A stretch of DNA of 64,000 bases, from assembly GCF_015686695.1 (NCBI RefSeq), contig NZ_JADPMR010000003.1:186001-250000 (forward strand), read 5' to 3'. The position numbers were made by a program, and so were the translations under genes. This document shows, in pieces, positions 16,958-26,416 of the stretch. A model generated the notes under the pieces. The model was not told the origin of the DNA. It searched no databases and worked only from the letters and a program-made list of their open reading frames with translations. The DNA is from Vibrio nitrifigilis. Lineage in GTDB: Bacteria > Pseudomonadota > Gammaproteobacteria > Enterobacterales > Vibrionaceae. Numbering within the stretch: position 1 is the first letter of the stretch; each line of letters starts with the position of its first letter.

Positions 16958-17313
16958 TGCACATCCCCTCCAGATACGCATGCTGAGCTATGAGCAATTA
17001 CTTACATTTTAGACTAACTATAAGCTTTATATTGCGGACAAGCTGTCTGAGCATTGCAATTTAAAATAAACCAATTTGATAGTGGCACATTGTGTCATCA
17101 CATTCATGCCGTAGCACCGAAATAACACCAATGATTATTTATGCACTAATAATAAGATTTTATGAAGCAAATTTCGATCACTTCGTGAAAATTTATTTTT
17201 TAACCACAAGTTAAAAGGCATCAGAAGTGCAAATGGAAGAGAGAGCGAATAAAATTTCATTCCCTCTCTTTTTAAGAAAAGAGTAAAAACGCAGTTGATA
17301 ACAAGATAAACGG
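16958..17313. other. Intergenic region argD-pabA
   Basis: The 356 AT-rich bases hold the presumed argD promoter on the right side of argD. The only sharp structure is a plus-strand terminator at 17237-17273, for which no plus-strand gene is visible. No convincing ARG box was found by eye. Confidence 0.6.
17237..17273 (+). terminator. Orphan plus-strand Rho-independent terminator
   Basis: An 11-position stem with one internal mismatch (17240-17250 with 17259-17269, loop of 8) is followed on the plus strand by five Ts. In the minus direction there is no U-tract, so it does not look like the pabA terminator. Both neighbouring genes are on the minus strand. Confidence 0.6.
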
Positions 17314-17907
17314 CTATTTAACCGCCTGCTTCACCGCTAAAAAGTTCGCGAGCAATTCGTGACCTTGCTCAGTTTTTATCGATTCAGGATGAAACTGCAC
17401 TGCATGTATTGGTAATGATCGGTGCTGATACCCCATGATTTCATCCACATTACCTTGCCCATTTTCGGTCCAAGCAGTCAACTCAAAGCAATCTGGTAGT
17501 GATGAAGTCTCCACCACTAAAGAGTGGTAACGAGTCACGATTAAAGGGTTGTTTAACCCATTAAAAACACTTTTATTATTATGACGAATAGCGGATGTTT
17601 TGCCATGCATAACTTGCCTAGCTCGAACGACATTCCCGCCAAAAGCCTGAGCAATCGCTTGATGACCCAAACATACCCCAAGAATTGGCAATTTTTGGGC
17701 AAAATGGCGGATAGCCTCAAGCGATATACCTGCCTCATTTGGAGTACATGGCCCTGGAGAAATAACTAAATGATCAGGAGCTATGGCTTCAATCTCAGCG
17801 ATGGTGACCTCATCATTTCGAACAACTTTCACTTCCGCTTTCAGCTCACAGAAATATTGGTACAAGTTGTAGGTAAAAGAGTCATAGTTATCAATAATCA
17901 GTAGCAC
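17314..17907 (-). CDS. pabA: Aminodeoxychorismate / anthranilate synthase glutamine amidotransferase subunit
   Basis: A 197-residue class I glutamine amidotransferase. The triad is visible: the nucleophile Cys in GVCLGHQAI, and the His and Glu in HAVQFHPESI. The opening LLIDNYDSFTYNLYQY and the HLVISPGPCTPNEAG stretch are typical of PabA/TrpG. It supplies ammonia to PabB for 4-amino-4-deoxychorismate (folate), and possibly to TrpE. PabA is preferred because trp genes are not adjacent and because E. coli pabA neighbours argD in the same way. Confidence 0.9.
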   Translation of the reverse strand: MLLIIDNYDSFTYNLYQYFCELKAEVKVVRNDEVTIAEIEAIAPDHLVISPGPCTPNEAGISLEAIRHFAQKLPILGVCLGHQAIAQAFGGNVVRARQVMHGKTSAIRHNNKSVFNGLNNPLIVTRYHSLVVETSSLPDCFELTAWTENGQGNVDEIMGYQHRSLPIHAVQFHPESIKTEQGHELLANFLAVKQAVK

Positions 17908-17960
17908 GTCTTAATCCACTAACAGTTTGTAATAAGAGCAAGGTTACCCTTGTATAACAT

Positions 17961-17985
17961 AAAAAGCCCCAGCTAAAACCGAGGC
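17961..17985 (-). terminator. Probable terminator of trpS
   Basis: On the minus strand a roughly 7-bp stem with two G-U wobbles (GCCUCGG with CUGGGGC) is followed by five Us. It lies about 30 bp past the trpS stop codon. Confidence 0.6.
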
Positions 17986-18013
17986 CTCTCTTAAGATTAG
18001 TATCTAAAGTCGC

Positions 18014-19030
18014 TTATGGACGACCAACGAAACCAACCGCTTCGAATACCTGCTTTAATGTTTCCGCAGCACGCGCAGACGCTTTTTCAGCCCCTTCACG
18101 CATCACAGAATCCAAGTAAGCGCGGTCGTTACGTACTCGATGATATTCTGCTTGTACAGGCTCTAACATTGCCACTAACGCTTCACCGACATCTTTCTTA
18201 AATGGGCCATACATCTCTACACCAGCATATTGCTCTTCAATCTCAGCAAATGTTTTACCTGTTGCAGCCGAGTAAAGACCCATAAGGTTAGCAATGCCAG
18301 CTTTATTTTCCGGATCATAGGCGATACGCGGTGGATTATCAGCGTCTGTTTGCGCTTTATTGATTTTCTTGATGATCGATTTAGGCTCTTCAAGCAAGGT
18401 AATTACGTTTTTACGGTTATCATCTGATTTCGACATTTTCTTCGTCGCATCTTGCAAACTCATAACACGTGCATTCACTTGTGGAATATACGGTTCAGGA
18501 ACCGTAAAGATTGGCGCTTCTGGGCTGTAGATGTTGTTAAAGCGTGTCGCAATATCACGTGCCAGTTCTAAGTGTTGCTTTTGATCACTACCTACCGGGA
18601 CTTGGTGAGCACCATAAAGTAGAATGTCTGCCGCCATCAATACTGGATAGTCAAACAAACCTACATTCACATCATTTGCATAACGAGCCGATTTGTCTTT
18701 GAACTGAGTCATACGATTCAGCTCACCCATTTGTGTGTAACAATTTAACACCCAACCTAATTGAGCATGTTCCGGTACATGAGACTGAACAAATAGAGTG
18801 CTCTTCTTAGGGTCAACACCAACGGCTAAACAAATTGCCAACGCATCTAAGGTCGCTTCATGCAATGCTTTCGGATCTTGGCGAACGGTAATCGCATGCA
18901 AATCAACAACACAGTATTGGCAATCATAGTCGTCTTGCATTTGTTGCCATTGACGTAGAGCACCCAAATAGTTACCGATACTAAGTTCACCTGACGGTTG
19001 AACACCACTCAATACGATGGGTTTGCTCAT
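18014..19030 (-). CDS. trpS: Tryptophanyl-tRNA synthetase
   Basis: A class I aminoacyl-tRNA synthetase of 338 residues from the ATG at 19030; an upstream in-frame extension lacks family similarity. It has the HIGH-like signature in PSGELSIGNYLG (about residues 12-23) and the KMSKS motif in KKMSKSDDNRK near residue 195. It also has the substrate-binding VGSDQKQHLELARDI. It charges tRNA-Trp in the cytoplasm. It begins the trpS-gph-rpe-dam group only in the positional sense: gene order on the minus strand is damX, dam, rpe, gph, trpS, as in E. coli. Confidence 0.96.
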   Translation of the reverse strand: MSKPIVLSGVQPSGELSIGNYLGALRQWQQMQDDYDCQYCVVDLHAITVRQDPKALHEATLDALAICLAVGVDPKKSTLFVQSHVPEHAQLGWVLNCYTQMGELNRMTQFKDKSARYANDVNVGLFDYPVLMAADILLYGAHQVPVGSDQKQHLELARDIATRFNNIYSPEAPIFTVPEPYIPQVNARVMSLQDATKKMSKSDDNRKNVITLLEEPKSIIKKINKAQTDADNPPRIAYDPENKAGIANLMGLYSAATGKTFAEIEEQYAGVEMYGPFKKDVGEALVAMLEPVQAEYHRVRNDRAYLDSVMREGAEKASARAAETLKQVFEAVGFVGRP

Positions 19031-19199
19031 GAGAATGATTTCCTTGTTACAAATAATAAGTAAAACAAATACTAACGTGGCACGCCTACTCTGCTGTGAC
19101 ACAACGATAGAAAAATAATTAGTCCGTATCGTACGTTTTACAATACGGTTTTGCCAGTGTACTCATTGACGAGTATTTTGCTAGTAGCAAACGATAATT

Positions 19200-19880
19200 T
19201 TAGAGCTCAATACCTTCAATCGATAGAAGATCTTTAATGTCATCAGCCACGTAGTTTGGTTCAGCATTAGCAATAGGTTCACCATGGTTATATCCATAGG
19301 TGAGGCCAAATGATATACAACCCGCATTTTTGGCGGCTAACACATCATTTTTTGAGTCACCAACCATTACCATCTGCTCCGCAGACACTTGGTGTTTGTC
19401 CAATAACCAATTCAAAGCCATCGGGTTGGGTTTTTTCTTCTCAAATGCGTCCCCTCCCAACACATCAGTAAAATACTGAATGATGTTGTGCTGCTCTAGA
19501 ATATGAGGCACAAATTTTGAAGGCTTGTTGGTAATAACAGCCAGCGTATAACCTGCAGCATATAGCGCAGCAATAGTTTCAACAACATTAGGGTATAAAC
19601 TACTATGTTGATGACCCGTTTCTGCATAGAAATCATCAAACAGAATACGTGCTTTATGCAATAGCTCAGCATCTAAGGTTGGAGATACTGCAATATCCTG
19701 ACTAAGCGCTCGGCCAATTAAAACATCAGCACCATTACCCACATACTCTCTGACTTGCTCTTCGCTTACACATGGGTAGCCTAGCGCTTGAACCGCTTGG
19801 TCAGCCGCAACCGCCAAGTCAGGCACGCTATCGAGTAAAGTGCCATCTAAATCAAAAGCAATCAGTTTTATTTCAGCCAA
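19200..19880 (-). CDS. gph: Phosphoglycolate phosphatase
   Basis: A HAD-superfamily phosphatase of 226 residues. Motif I is FDLDGTLLDS with nucleophile Asp10 and acid/base Asp12; motif II is the Thr in VITNKP; motif III/IV is the Lys in KKKPNP followed by MVGDSKNDV. It removes 2-phosphoglycolate, largely produced during repair of 3'-phosphoglycolate DNA ends. Its place between rpe and trpS is the standard enterobacterial and Vibrio order. Confidence 0.95.
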   Translation of the reverse strand: MAEIKLIAFDLDGTLLDSVPDLAVAADQAVQALGYPCVSEEQVREYVGNGADVLIGRALSQDIAVSPTLDAELLHKARILFDDFYAETGHQHSSLYPNVVETIAALYAAGYTLAVITNKPSKFVPHILEQHNIIQYFTDVLGGDAFEKKKPNPMALNWLLDKHQVSAEQMVMVGDSKNDVLAAKNAGCISFGLTYGYNHGEPIANAEPNYVADDIKDLLSIEGIEL

Positions 19881-19980
19881 AATAGTTTCCTAGTCTTATG
19901 AGTGTTACCAATCAGTGAACACAAATGGGGGACACATGCTGCGCCCCCTCATACGATTGATATACTTACCATGACCGATG

Positions 19981-20685
19981 TTATGAACGATCGGGAAGGT
20001 TTTCAGATTTACATTTAACCACTTGAGCAAGCTCAGCACGCATCTCATCAATCACCGCTTTATAGTCAGGTTGACCAAAAATGGCTGAACCCGCGACAAA
20101 TACATCCGCTCCAGCTTCCGCAATTTCGCGAATATTGTCAATTTTCACGCCACCGTCAATTTCCAAACGGATATTATGCCCGCTATGTGCAATGCGCTGG
20201 CGTACTGCTCGAAGCTTATCTAGAGTATGAGGAATAAAGGCTTGGCCACCAAAACCAGGGTTTACCGACATCAATAAAATCATATCGATTTTATCCATAA
20301 TATGGTCAAGGTAATGCAGTGGAGTAGCAGGATTGATCACGACACCCGCTTTACAGCCGTGCTCTTTAATCAATTGCAAAGTACGATCAACATGGTCAGA
20401 TGCTTCAACATGAAAAGTAATCATTGAAGCGCCAGCTTTGGCAAAATCAGGGATGATTCGGTCAACAGGCTTAACCATTAGATGGACATCGATCGGTGCT
20501 GTAATCCCATAATCACGTAACGCCTTACATACAGGAGCACCAAAAGTAAGGTTGGGAACGTAGTGGTTGTCCATCACATCGAAGTGAACAACATCCGCTC
20601 CAGCAGCAAGAACGCGTTCAACGTCTTCGCCTAATCGAGCTAAATCCGCGGAGAGTATAGATGGCGCAATGATAAAATCTTTCAT
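19981..20685 (-). CDS. rpe: Ribulose-phosphate 3-epimerase
   Basis: The enzyme interconverts ribulose 5-phosphate and xylulose 5-phosphate in the pentose phosphate pathway. The protein has 234 residues from the ATG at 20685, where FIIAPSILSADLARLG begins as in the family; the longer upstream reading is not supported. Metal and catalytic sites are in VVHFDVMDNHYVPN, DVHLMV and LEIDGGV, with the phosphate loop near VAGSAIFG. The C-terminus runs a few residues past the E. coli length (KCKSENLPDRS). Confidence 0.95.
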   Translation of the reverse strand: MKDFIIAPSILSADLARLGEDVERVLAAGADVVHFDVMDNHYVPNLTFGAPVCKALRDYGITAPIDVHLMVKPVDRIIPDFAKAGASMITFHVEASDHVDRTLQLIKEHGCKAGVVINPATPLHYLDHIMDKIDMILLMSVNPGFGGQAFIPHTLDKLRAVRQRIAHSGHNIRLEIDGGVKIDNIREIAEAGADVFVAGSAIFGQPDYKAVIDEMRAELAQVVKCKSENLPDRS

Positions 20686-20790
20686 TCCTGACCTCTTAAG
20701 GTAATCAATGCAAACTGAACAAACGATGTTCAACATTCTACCTAAGGGGGCGAGCAGATCCCAGCATTACACTCAGAGACAAAACGCTTT

Positions 20791-21633
20791 TTACTCAGAA
20801 TCGACTTGTTCGACACTTTTTGTATTAAACAGAGCGAGTAACTCATCCACTTTATTGCGGCCAGCACCATTACGACTGATAGTTCGTTTCACCTTAACCA
20901 CACTCAGTTTCGCCCCATGGTACAAACGGCGAGTTAAAATTGTGTCGTGGTTAGAGATTAGAACAGGAATGCCCCGCTCTCCGGCAGTCTTTTCTGCAAT
21001 GTCTGCCAGCTTTGCTTGATCGTCTAGCGTGAAACCATTACCCGCATAAGACGTAAAATTCGCTGTATTGGATAAAGGTGCGTAAGGAGGATCACAATAC
21101 ACAACGCTCCCCTGAGACGCTTTCGCAAACGACTCTTCATACCCCGTACAAATAAACTCGGCTTTTTTGGCTTTTTCAGCAAAAAATTCCAACTCTTTTT
21201 CTGGGAAGTAGGGTTTTTTATAAGAGCCGAACGGCACATTAAAACCGCCTTTTTTGTTGTAACGGCATAAGCCATTAAAACCAAAACGGTTCATATATAA
21301 GAAGGCTAACGAACGATAGAAGGTATCGGAGGTATCATTAAACTGCTTACGTACATCAAGATACGCTTCTTTCCGATTATTCTCTGGAATAAACCAACGG
21401 CGAGCCTCTTCAATATAGCGATCAGGCTCCGTTTTAAGGAGGTTGTAAAGATTGATTAAGTCCGGATTGATGTCTGCTAAAATGTAGCGTTCGTAATCCG
21501 TATTCAGAAATATAGAACCAGCGCCAACGAACGGTTCTACCAATTCGTTAGCGTCGGGAAGATGACGTTGTATGTCTTCAACCAGGCCAAACTTACCGCC
21601 AGCCCATTTTAAAAAGGCACGCTGCTTCTTCAT
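20791..21633 (-). CDS. dam: DNA adenine methyltransferase (GATC)
   Basis: A 280-residue type II-like N6-adenine methyltransferase of the D12/Dam class. The S-adenosylmethionine loop PFVGAGS (residues 34-40), preceded by KWAGGK, and the catalytic DPPY at 181-184 are both present and intact. Dam methylates GATC, directs mismatch repair and times replication initiation; it is essential in V. cholerae as far as I recall. It lies between damX and rpe, as in E. coli. Confidence 0.96.
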   Translation of the reverse strand: MKKQRAFLKWAGGKFGLVEDIQRHLPDANELVEPFVGAGSIFLNTDYERYILADINPDLINLYNLLKTEPDRYIEEARRWFIPENNRKEAYLDVRKQFNDTSDTFYRSLAFLYMNRFGFNGLCRYNKKGGFNVPFGSYKKPYFPEKELEFFAEKAKKAEFICTGYEESFAKASQGSVVYCDPPYAPLSNTANFTSYAGNGFTLDDQAKLADIAEKTAGERGIPVLISNHDTILTRRLYHGAKLSVVKVKRTISRNGAGRNKVDELLALFNTKSVEQVDSE

Positions 21634-21703
21634 CTACTGCTCTAATTCAATCACCACTAAATAAGGCTGCGGAATGTAACATATTTTTGGCTCGAGCTCA
21701 GGA

Positions 21704-23206
21704 TTATTTCACCCGATCTAGCTCTCGATGAACTTGACTCAAAGATTTAGCCCAAGGACCAAGCGCTTGCAGACGTCCAGGGAGTGTATCCACTGCATCA
21801 CGGGCCAGTTGAATGGTTGGGTAGTTTTCATAAGTGATGATGTACCACTGCTCGCTATTACGAATGGTTGGGTAGACATTCACTTTACCTTCCAGCTGGT
21901 ACTGACTTAAAAAGCTTTGTACTTCAGGTAATGATTTTACAGCCGCGAGTTGTAAGGTGTAGCTTCTTGGTGACATCTCTTTAAGTGCTTGACGAGCCAA
22001 AGCAAAAGATTGGTCAGATGGCACAGATTTAGAAGCGGGAGCCGTTTCTTCTGTTGAACGGGATTGATCCACAACCGCATCAATTGCTTTTGTGTCAGCC
22101 GATGACGCATTATCTTCCATCAGCTTATCAACAACATTAGAGTCGATTACAACACGTTGCTGGTTATCTTCGCTCTCTCCCACACCTTCATTATTTACTT
22201 TAACATCAGGAGGAAGAGCACTTGAATCATCTACTGCCCCATCCATAGATACTGCAGCGTTAGCCGAAGAGCTATTCTCATTATTTGCCTCATCCTCAGA
22301 TTGTTGAGTCATCGATTGAGACGGTTTTTGTACAGTATCAGGTAATGTTGGGATCGCCGTTTGTTCAGGATTGTTCGCATTACCTTGTTCTCCAGCACCT
22401 TGAACCGCCTTTGAGTTATGCTCACCGGGCTGAGGCTGAGACAGCATCCACCAATAACCTCCACCGATTAAAAGCAGTAGCACTAAAACAATCAAAGTTA
22501 AATTAAGAGGGGAAGCGACAATAGAGCGAATTACAATTCTCTTTTCAGCTTTTTGTTCAGCCAAAGCCATAATATCTCCTGGAATACGTTTGACCTTTTT
22601 ATAAGCATTACGTGCTCTTCGTTCCATCGAATCATCAACGTAACGCATTACCCGATTTTCGAATAATCGATCAGCTTCTTCTTCACTAAGCTGCTCAATT
22701 TCAAGGTCGATTGGTTTCTGTTCTTGGCCGTAACTTAAACGTGTTAATAACGGCTCTAAACGGTTAGACTCGACAAAAAGCACAACGTTCACCGTCCAGA
22801 GCGGATTTGCCTGACTTTCAAGAATCCACATCCATAATTCAGAGACAAGTGCTTCGGATAAAAGATGGGCATCGTCAATGGTGACAACGATATCGCAACC
22901 TGTTTCAGCAAATAACTGAGCAAAACTATCGGAGAGAGAATCTTTAGGATCGAAAAGTGGTTCAGAAACCAATTGGGAAAGAATCGTTGTGCGATGCTGT
23001 TCATCGCTTTGATTAGGGTGACACATCAGCAAGGCTTGGTTTTTATCATCAGCCCACTGTTCTAGATAACGTTGAGCTAACCAAGACTTGCCTGATCCTT
23101 CGACACCAAACACATTCACTAAATTAGAACCAAAGCGGGTTAATAACTGCAATCGTTCTAACAGCTCTGTTTGAGAATTTAACTCCAGTTCATGTGCCAA
23201 ACTCAT
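21704..23206 (-). CDS. damX: DamX, SPOR-domain cell-division protein with N-terminal AAA ATPase
   Basis: A 500-residue single-pass inner-membrane protein. Residues about 1-220 form an AAA-type ATPase domain with a P-loop (GVEGSGKSW, near 34-42) and a Walker B-like VVTIDDAH near 107-114. A transmembrane helix spans about 234-254. A low-complexity linker rich in Ser, Asn and Asp follows, and the SPOR domain at about 415-490 opens with YTLQLAAVKS. SPOR domains bind denuded septal peptidoglycan, which places DamX at the division ring. It lies between aroB and dam, in the usual order. Confidence 0.9.
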   Translation of the reverse strand: MSLAHELELNSQTELLERLQLLTRFGSNLVNVFGVEGSGKSWLAQRYLEQWADDKNQALLMCHPNQSDEQHRTTILSQLVSEPLFDPKDSLSDSFAQLFAETGCDIVVTIDDAHLLSEALVSELWMWILESQANPLWTVNVVLFVESNRLEPLLTRLSYGQEQKPIDLEIEQLSEEEADRLFENRVMRYVDDSMERRARNAYKKVKRIPGDIMALAEQKAEKRIVIRSIVASPLNLTLIVLVLLLLIGGGYWWMLSQPQPGEHNSKAVQGAGEQGNANNPEQTAIPTLPDTVQKPSQSMTQQSEDEANNENSSSANAAVSMDGAVDDSSALPPDVKVNNEGVGESEDNQQRVVIDSNVVDKLMEDNASSADTKAIDAVVDQSRSTEETAPASKSVPSDQSFALARQALKEMSPRSYTLQLAAVKSLPEVQSFLSQYQLEGKVNVYPTIRNSEQWYIITYENYPTIQLARDAVDTLPGRLQALGPWAKSLSQVHRELDRVK

Positions 23207-23250
23207 GTGAACACCCTATAGTAATCAGCGCGTTACTGATAATGAAAGGT

Positions 23251-24336
23251 TTAATCTATACGGCAAAGATCTATTGCTTGTTTGATCACTGCTTCTGGAA
23301 CGCCTTTCACAACTTCTGCAGTACCGATACTGGTCGGTAATACAAATCGAAGCTCACCAGCAAGTACTTTTTTATCTCGCATCATGTGCTTCATGAAATC
23401 TTCAAACGACATACTGTCCGGAGTATGTACCGGTAGTTTTGCTCGTTTAAGGATAGCAATGATACGATCGACTTGTTGCTCAGTAATCAATCCTTGCAAA
23501 TGCGCGGTTCTAGCAGCCATAACAGTACCTGCAGCCACTGCTTCACCGTGCAGCCAATTGCCATAACCCAATTCAGCTTCAATCGCGTGACCAAATGTAT
23601 GACCAAGATTCAATAAAGCCCGAATACCTGACTCTTTTTCATCTTGAGCAACGACTTCAGCTTTAATGCTACAACAACGAGCAATCGCGTGAGTTAATGC
23701 TTTCACATCATGCGCATATAGAGCATCAAGGTTTTCTTCTAGCCAAACAAAAAAGGCTTCATCATAGATGATGCCGTACTTAATCACTTCTGCCATACCC
23801 GCAGGAAATTCACGGTCGGGAAGAGTTTTCAAGCAGTCAGTATCAATCAGCACTGATTTTGGTTGGTAAAACGCCCCAATCATATTCTTACCCATCGGAT
23901 GATTCACCGCAGTTTTACCACCAACTGAAGAATCTACCTGAGATAATAATGTGGTTGGGATCTGGATAAAATCGACACCACGCTGATAACACGCAGAAGC
24001 AAATCCAACCAAATCACCAATAACTCCCCCACCAAGCGCAATCACAACCATATCTCGGCTGTAATTATGCTCAATAAGGTGAGTCATAATGGTATTAAAC
24101 GTTTCTAGACTTTTGTACTTCTCACCATCAGGGAGTTCTAGCACTGATGATTCACACCCGATAGCATCAAGCATGGCTGTCACTTTAGCTGCATAGAGTG
24201 GTGCAACTGTTACGTTACTGATCACTAACACTTTATGCTTTGGTGACAAAGAAAGAAGAGCCGGATCATTAAATAACCCGGCACCAATTGAGATTGGGTA
24301 ACTACGTTCACCTAAGTTGACCGTAATCCGCTCCAT
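23251..24336 (-). CDS. aroB: 3-dehydroquinate synthase
   Basis: The enzyme converts DAHP to 3-dehydroquinate, the second step of the shikimate pathway, using NAD+ and a divalent metal. The protein has 361 residues from the ATG at 24336, which matches the E. coli start MERI; AGGAG lies 8 bases upstream, and a GTG three codons earlier is the alternative. It shows the NAD motif GGGVIGDLVGFASACYQRG, DSSVGGKTAVNH, and metal-site residues in GHTFGHAIE. It is 28 bp behind aroK, so the two are co-transcribed. Confidence 0.96.
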   Translation of the reverse strand: MERITVNLGERSYPISIGAGLFNDPALLSLSPKHKVLVISNVTVAPLYAAKVTAMLDAIGCESSVLELPDGEKYKSLETFNTIMTHLIEHNYSRDMVVIALGGGVIGDLVGFASACYQRGVDFIQIPTTLLSQVDSSVGGKTAVNHPMGKNMIGAFYQPKSVLIDTDCLKTLPDREFPAGMAEVIKYGIIYDEAFFVWLEENLDALYAHDVKALTHAIARCCSIKAEVVAQDEKESGIRALLNLGHTFGHAIEAELGYGNWLHGEAVAAGTVMAARTAHLQGLITEQQVDRIIAILKRAKLPVHTPDSMSFEDFMKHMMRDKKVLAGELRFVLPTSIGTAEVVKGVPEAVIKQAIDLCRID

Positions 24337-24364
24337 GGTATGCACTCCTCATAAAAAGAACGAC

Positions 24365-24883
24365 TTAGTGTTCTTCTAGCATTTTTACGATCTGGTTGGC
24401 TACCACTTTTGCACTTTGATCGTCAGTTCGAACAGTAACATCTGCGATTTCTTCATACAGAGGATTACGTTCCTTAGCCAGTTCTTCTAGGACTTCGCGA
24501 GGGTGCTCAGTCTGTAATAATGGGCGTTTTTTGTCGCGATTAGTTCGCGCAAGTTGTTTTTCAATAGTAGTTTCAAGGTAAACAACGATACCACGAGCAG
24601 AAAGGCGGTTACGGTTTTCTTTGCTCTTAACTGAACCGCCGCCAGTAGCGAGAACAATACCTTGCTGTTCGGTCAGATCGTTGATAACAGCTTCCTCACG
24701 TTTGCGGAAACCTTCTTCACCTTCTACATCAAACACCCAAGCGATATCTGCGCCAGTGCGCTCTTCGATAACGGTATCAGAATCAACAAACTCCATATGA
24801 AGTTGTTGAGCGAGGTGTCTACCAATTGTACTTTTGCCAGCACCCATCGGGCCAACAAGGAAAATATTGCGTTTTTCAGCCAT
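24365..24883 (-). CDS. aroK: Shikimate kinase I
   Basis: A 172-residue P-loop kinase that phosphorylates shikimate at position 3 using ATP. The ATP site is GPMGAGKST (residues 11-19), shikimate contacts lie in DSDTVIEERTGADI and the GGGSV segment, and the lid region is KKRPLLQT. It heads aroK-aroB-damX-dam, which follows the pil operon in the same direction; the 186-bp gap after pilQ probably holds a promoter. Confidence 0.96.
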   Translation of the reverse strand: MAEKRNIFLVGPMGAGKSTIGRHLAQQLHMEFVDSDTVIEERTGADIAWVFDVEGEEGFRKREEAVINDLTEQQGIVLATGGGSVKSKENRNRLSARGIVVYLETTIEKQLARTNRDKKRPLLQTEHPREVLEELAKERNPLYEEIADVTVRTDDQSAKVVANQIVKMLEEH

Positions 24884-25069
24884 GTTTAGCAGTAATTTAC
24901 AACGTTAATTCAATGACATCGCCACAAGATTCGCTAGATAGAGTTAAACGATAGGAATGCTTGCGGCACCTATTCCTCACAGATAATTCGTGATAAGACC
25001 CGAAATTATCTAGATCTGACTGCACTAATGCAACTTTAATTTCACTTATCGGGCGATAAATTATCTAAG

Positions 25070-26416
25070 TTATTGAATGAACACTTTCGGAGTGACGAAT
25101 ATAAACAACTCATTTTTCCCGCTCTGCTGGTAGCTGCGGCGAAAAAGAGCCCCCAAAATGGGGAGATCTCCCAGCAGTGGAACTTTTTCTACACGCTGCA
25201 CAGAACTGTGCTGATAAATGCCGCCTAACACGATAGTTTCACCATTATTAACCATGATCTGAGTCCCGATTCTCTGAGTTTGAATCGCAACGGCACCTCC
25301 AGTTCCAGTCGTCACCGTTTCTCCTGGGCGATCTTGCGTGACGTTCAAATCAAGAATAAGTCGATTATCTGGTGTAATCTGTGGAGTAACTTTCAAACTT
25401 AACACCGCTTTACGAAAAGAAACCGATGTTGCCCCACTCGCTGCGGCTTCTAAATAAGGAATTTCAGTACCTTGCTCGATAAAAGCGGGCTTTTTATTGG
25501 TCGTTAATAACCGAGGACTAGAAATAATTTCTGCTTTCGATTCTCTTTGCAATGCCGAAAGCTCTAAATCTAGCAATGTGTTTGCACCTAATTTGGCCAC
25601 CTGAAATGCAATACTAGACGAGTTAAGCGGTGCTGAAGGTAAATTGAGGCTGAGCTGCTGACTTAAATCTACCCCATCCTCACCTTTAAGGGATTCTAAT
25701 GATCCGCCAATATCATGTTGCTGACCATGTAGTATTCCCCAACGGACACCTAAATCCTCCAGTTCACCTTCACTTAACGTGACAATTCTTGCTTCAATCA
25801 GCACCTGTTTCATCGGCACATCCAAAGTAGCAACGAGCTGTTCTAAGCGCTGAATACGTTTTGGATCATCAAACACTAACAAACCATTAGTGCGATTATC
25901 GACATGTAAACTACCGCTCTCTGAGAGCATGGGAGGTGTCCCTTGGCTGGTGAGTAATGCGTAAACTTCTTTCGCCTGCGCGTAATGAACTGAGATCAGA
26001 CGATATTCAAATCGCTCCCTTTCATCACGGGTCTGTTCTGGAACACTGTTTATCGGCTCAGGATTTGGTGCTGCGCGAAAAACATGAAGCACCTGTCCGT
26101 CCATTCGATGAGCAAGATTTTGACTCTTCATTACAGCCTGTAAAGCCTGCTCCCATGTCACATGTTCTAAATTTAGCGACACTTTTCCTGACACCTCATC
26201 TCCGACAACAAGATTGAGATGTCTCTGTTCAGCCAACAAAGTTAATATGCGCCGTACGTCAATCTGTTGAAACTTAAGTGATACCGTTTTGTTAGTTTGG
26301 CTTGATAACTCAGCAGATTGAGACCAAGCCAAATCATTAATAAACATAGAGATACAAAATAACCAAGTGCTTAAAAAGTATTTTGACCAAGCCGTTATAT
26401 GACCTTTCTTCATCAT
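25070..26416 (-). CDS. pilQ: PilQ, type IV pilus / DNA-uptake secretin (short form)
   Basis: This outer-membrane secretin forms the pore for competence and type IV pili. The protein has 448 residues: a signal peptide (to about residue 33), an N0 secretin-TonB short domain (VSLKFQQIDVRRILTLLAEQ and on), an N1 KH-like domain (YRLISVHYAQAKEVYALL), then the secretin barrel with ISSPRLLTTNKKPAFIEQGTEIPY and PLLGDLPILGALFR. No AMIN domain is visible before N0, so it is HofQ/ComE-like in length, shorter than the ~570-residue V. cholerae PilQ I remember. It overlaps pilP by 4 bases. Confidence 0.92.
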   Translation of the reverse strand: MMKKGHITAWSKYFLSTWLFCISMFINDLAWSQSAELSSQTNKTVSLKFQQIDVRRILTLLAEQRHLNLVVGDEVSGKVSLNLEHVTWEQALQAVMKSQNLAHRMDGQVLHVFRAAPNPEPINSVPEQTRDERERFEYRLISVHYAQAKEVYALLTSQGTPPMLSESGSLHVDNRTNGLLVFDDPKRIQRLEQLVATLDVPMKQVLIEARIVTLSEGELEDLGVRWGILHGQQHDIGGSLESLKGEDGVDLSQQLSLNLPSAPLNSSSIAFQVAKLGANTLLDLELSALQRESKAEIISSPRLLTTNKKPAFIEQGTEIPYLEAAASGATSVSFRKAVLSLKVTPQITPDNRLILDLNVTQDRPGETVTTGTGGAVAIQTQRIGTQIMVNNGETIVLGGIYQHSSVQRVEKVPLLGDLPILGALFRRSYQQSGKNELFIFVTPKVFIQ

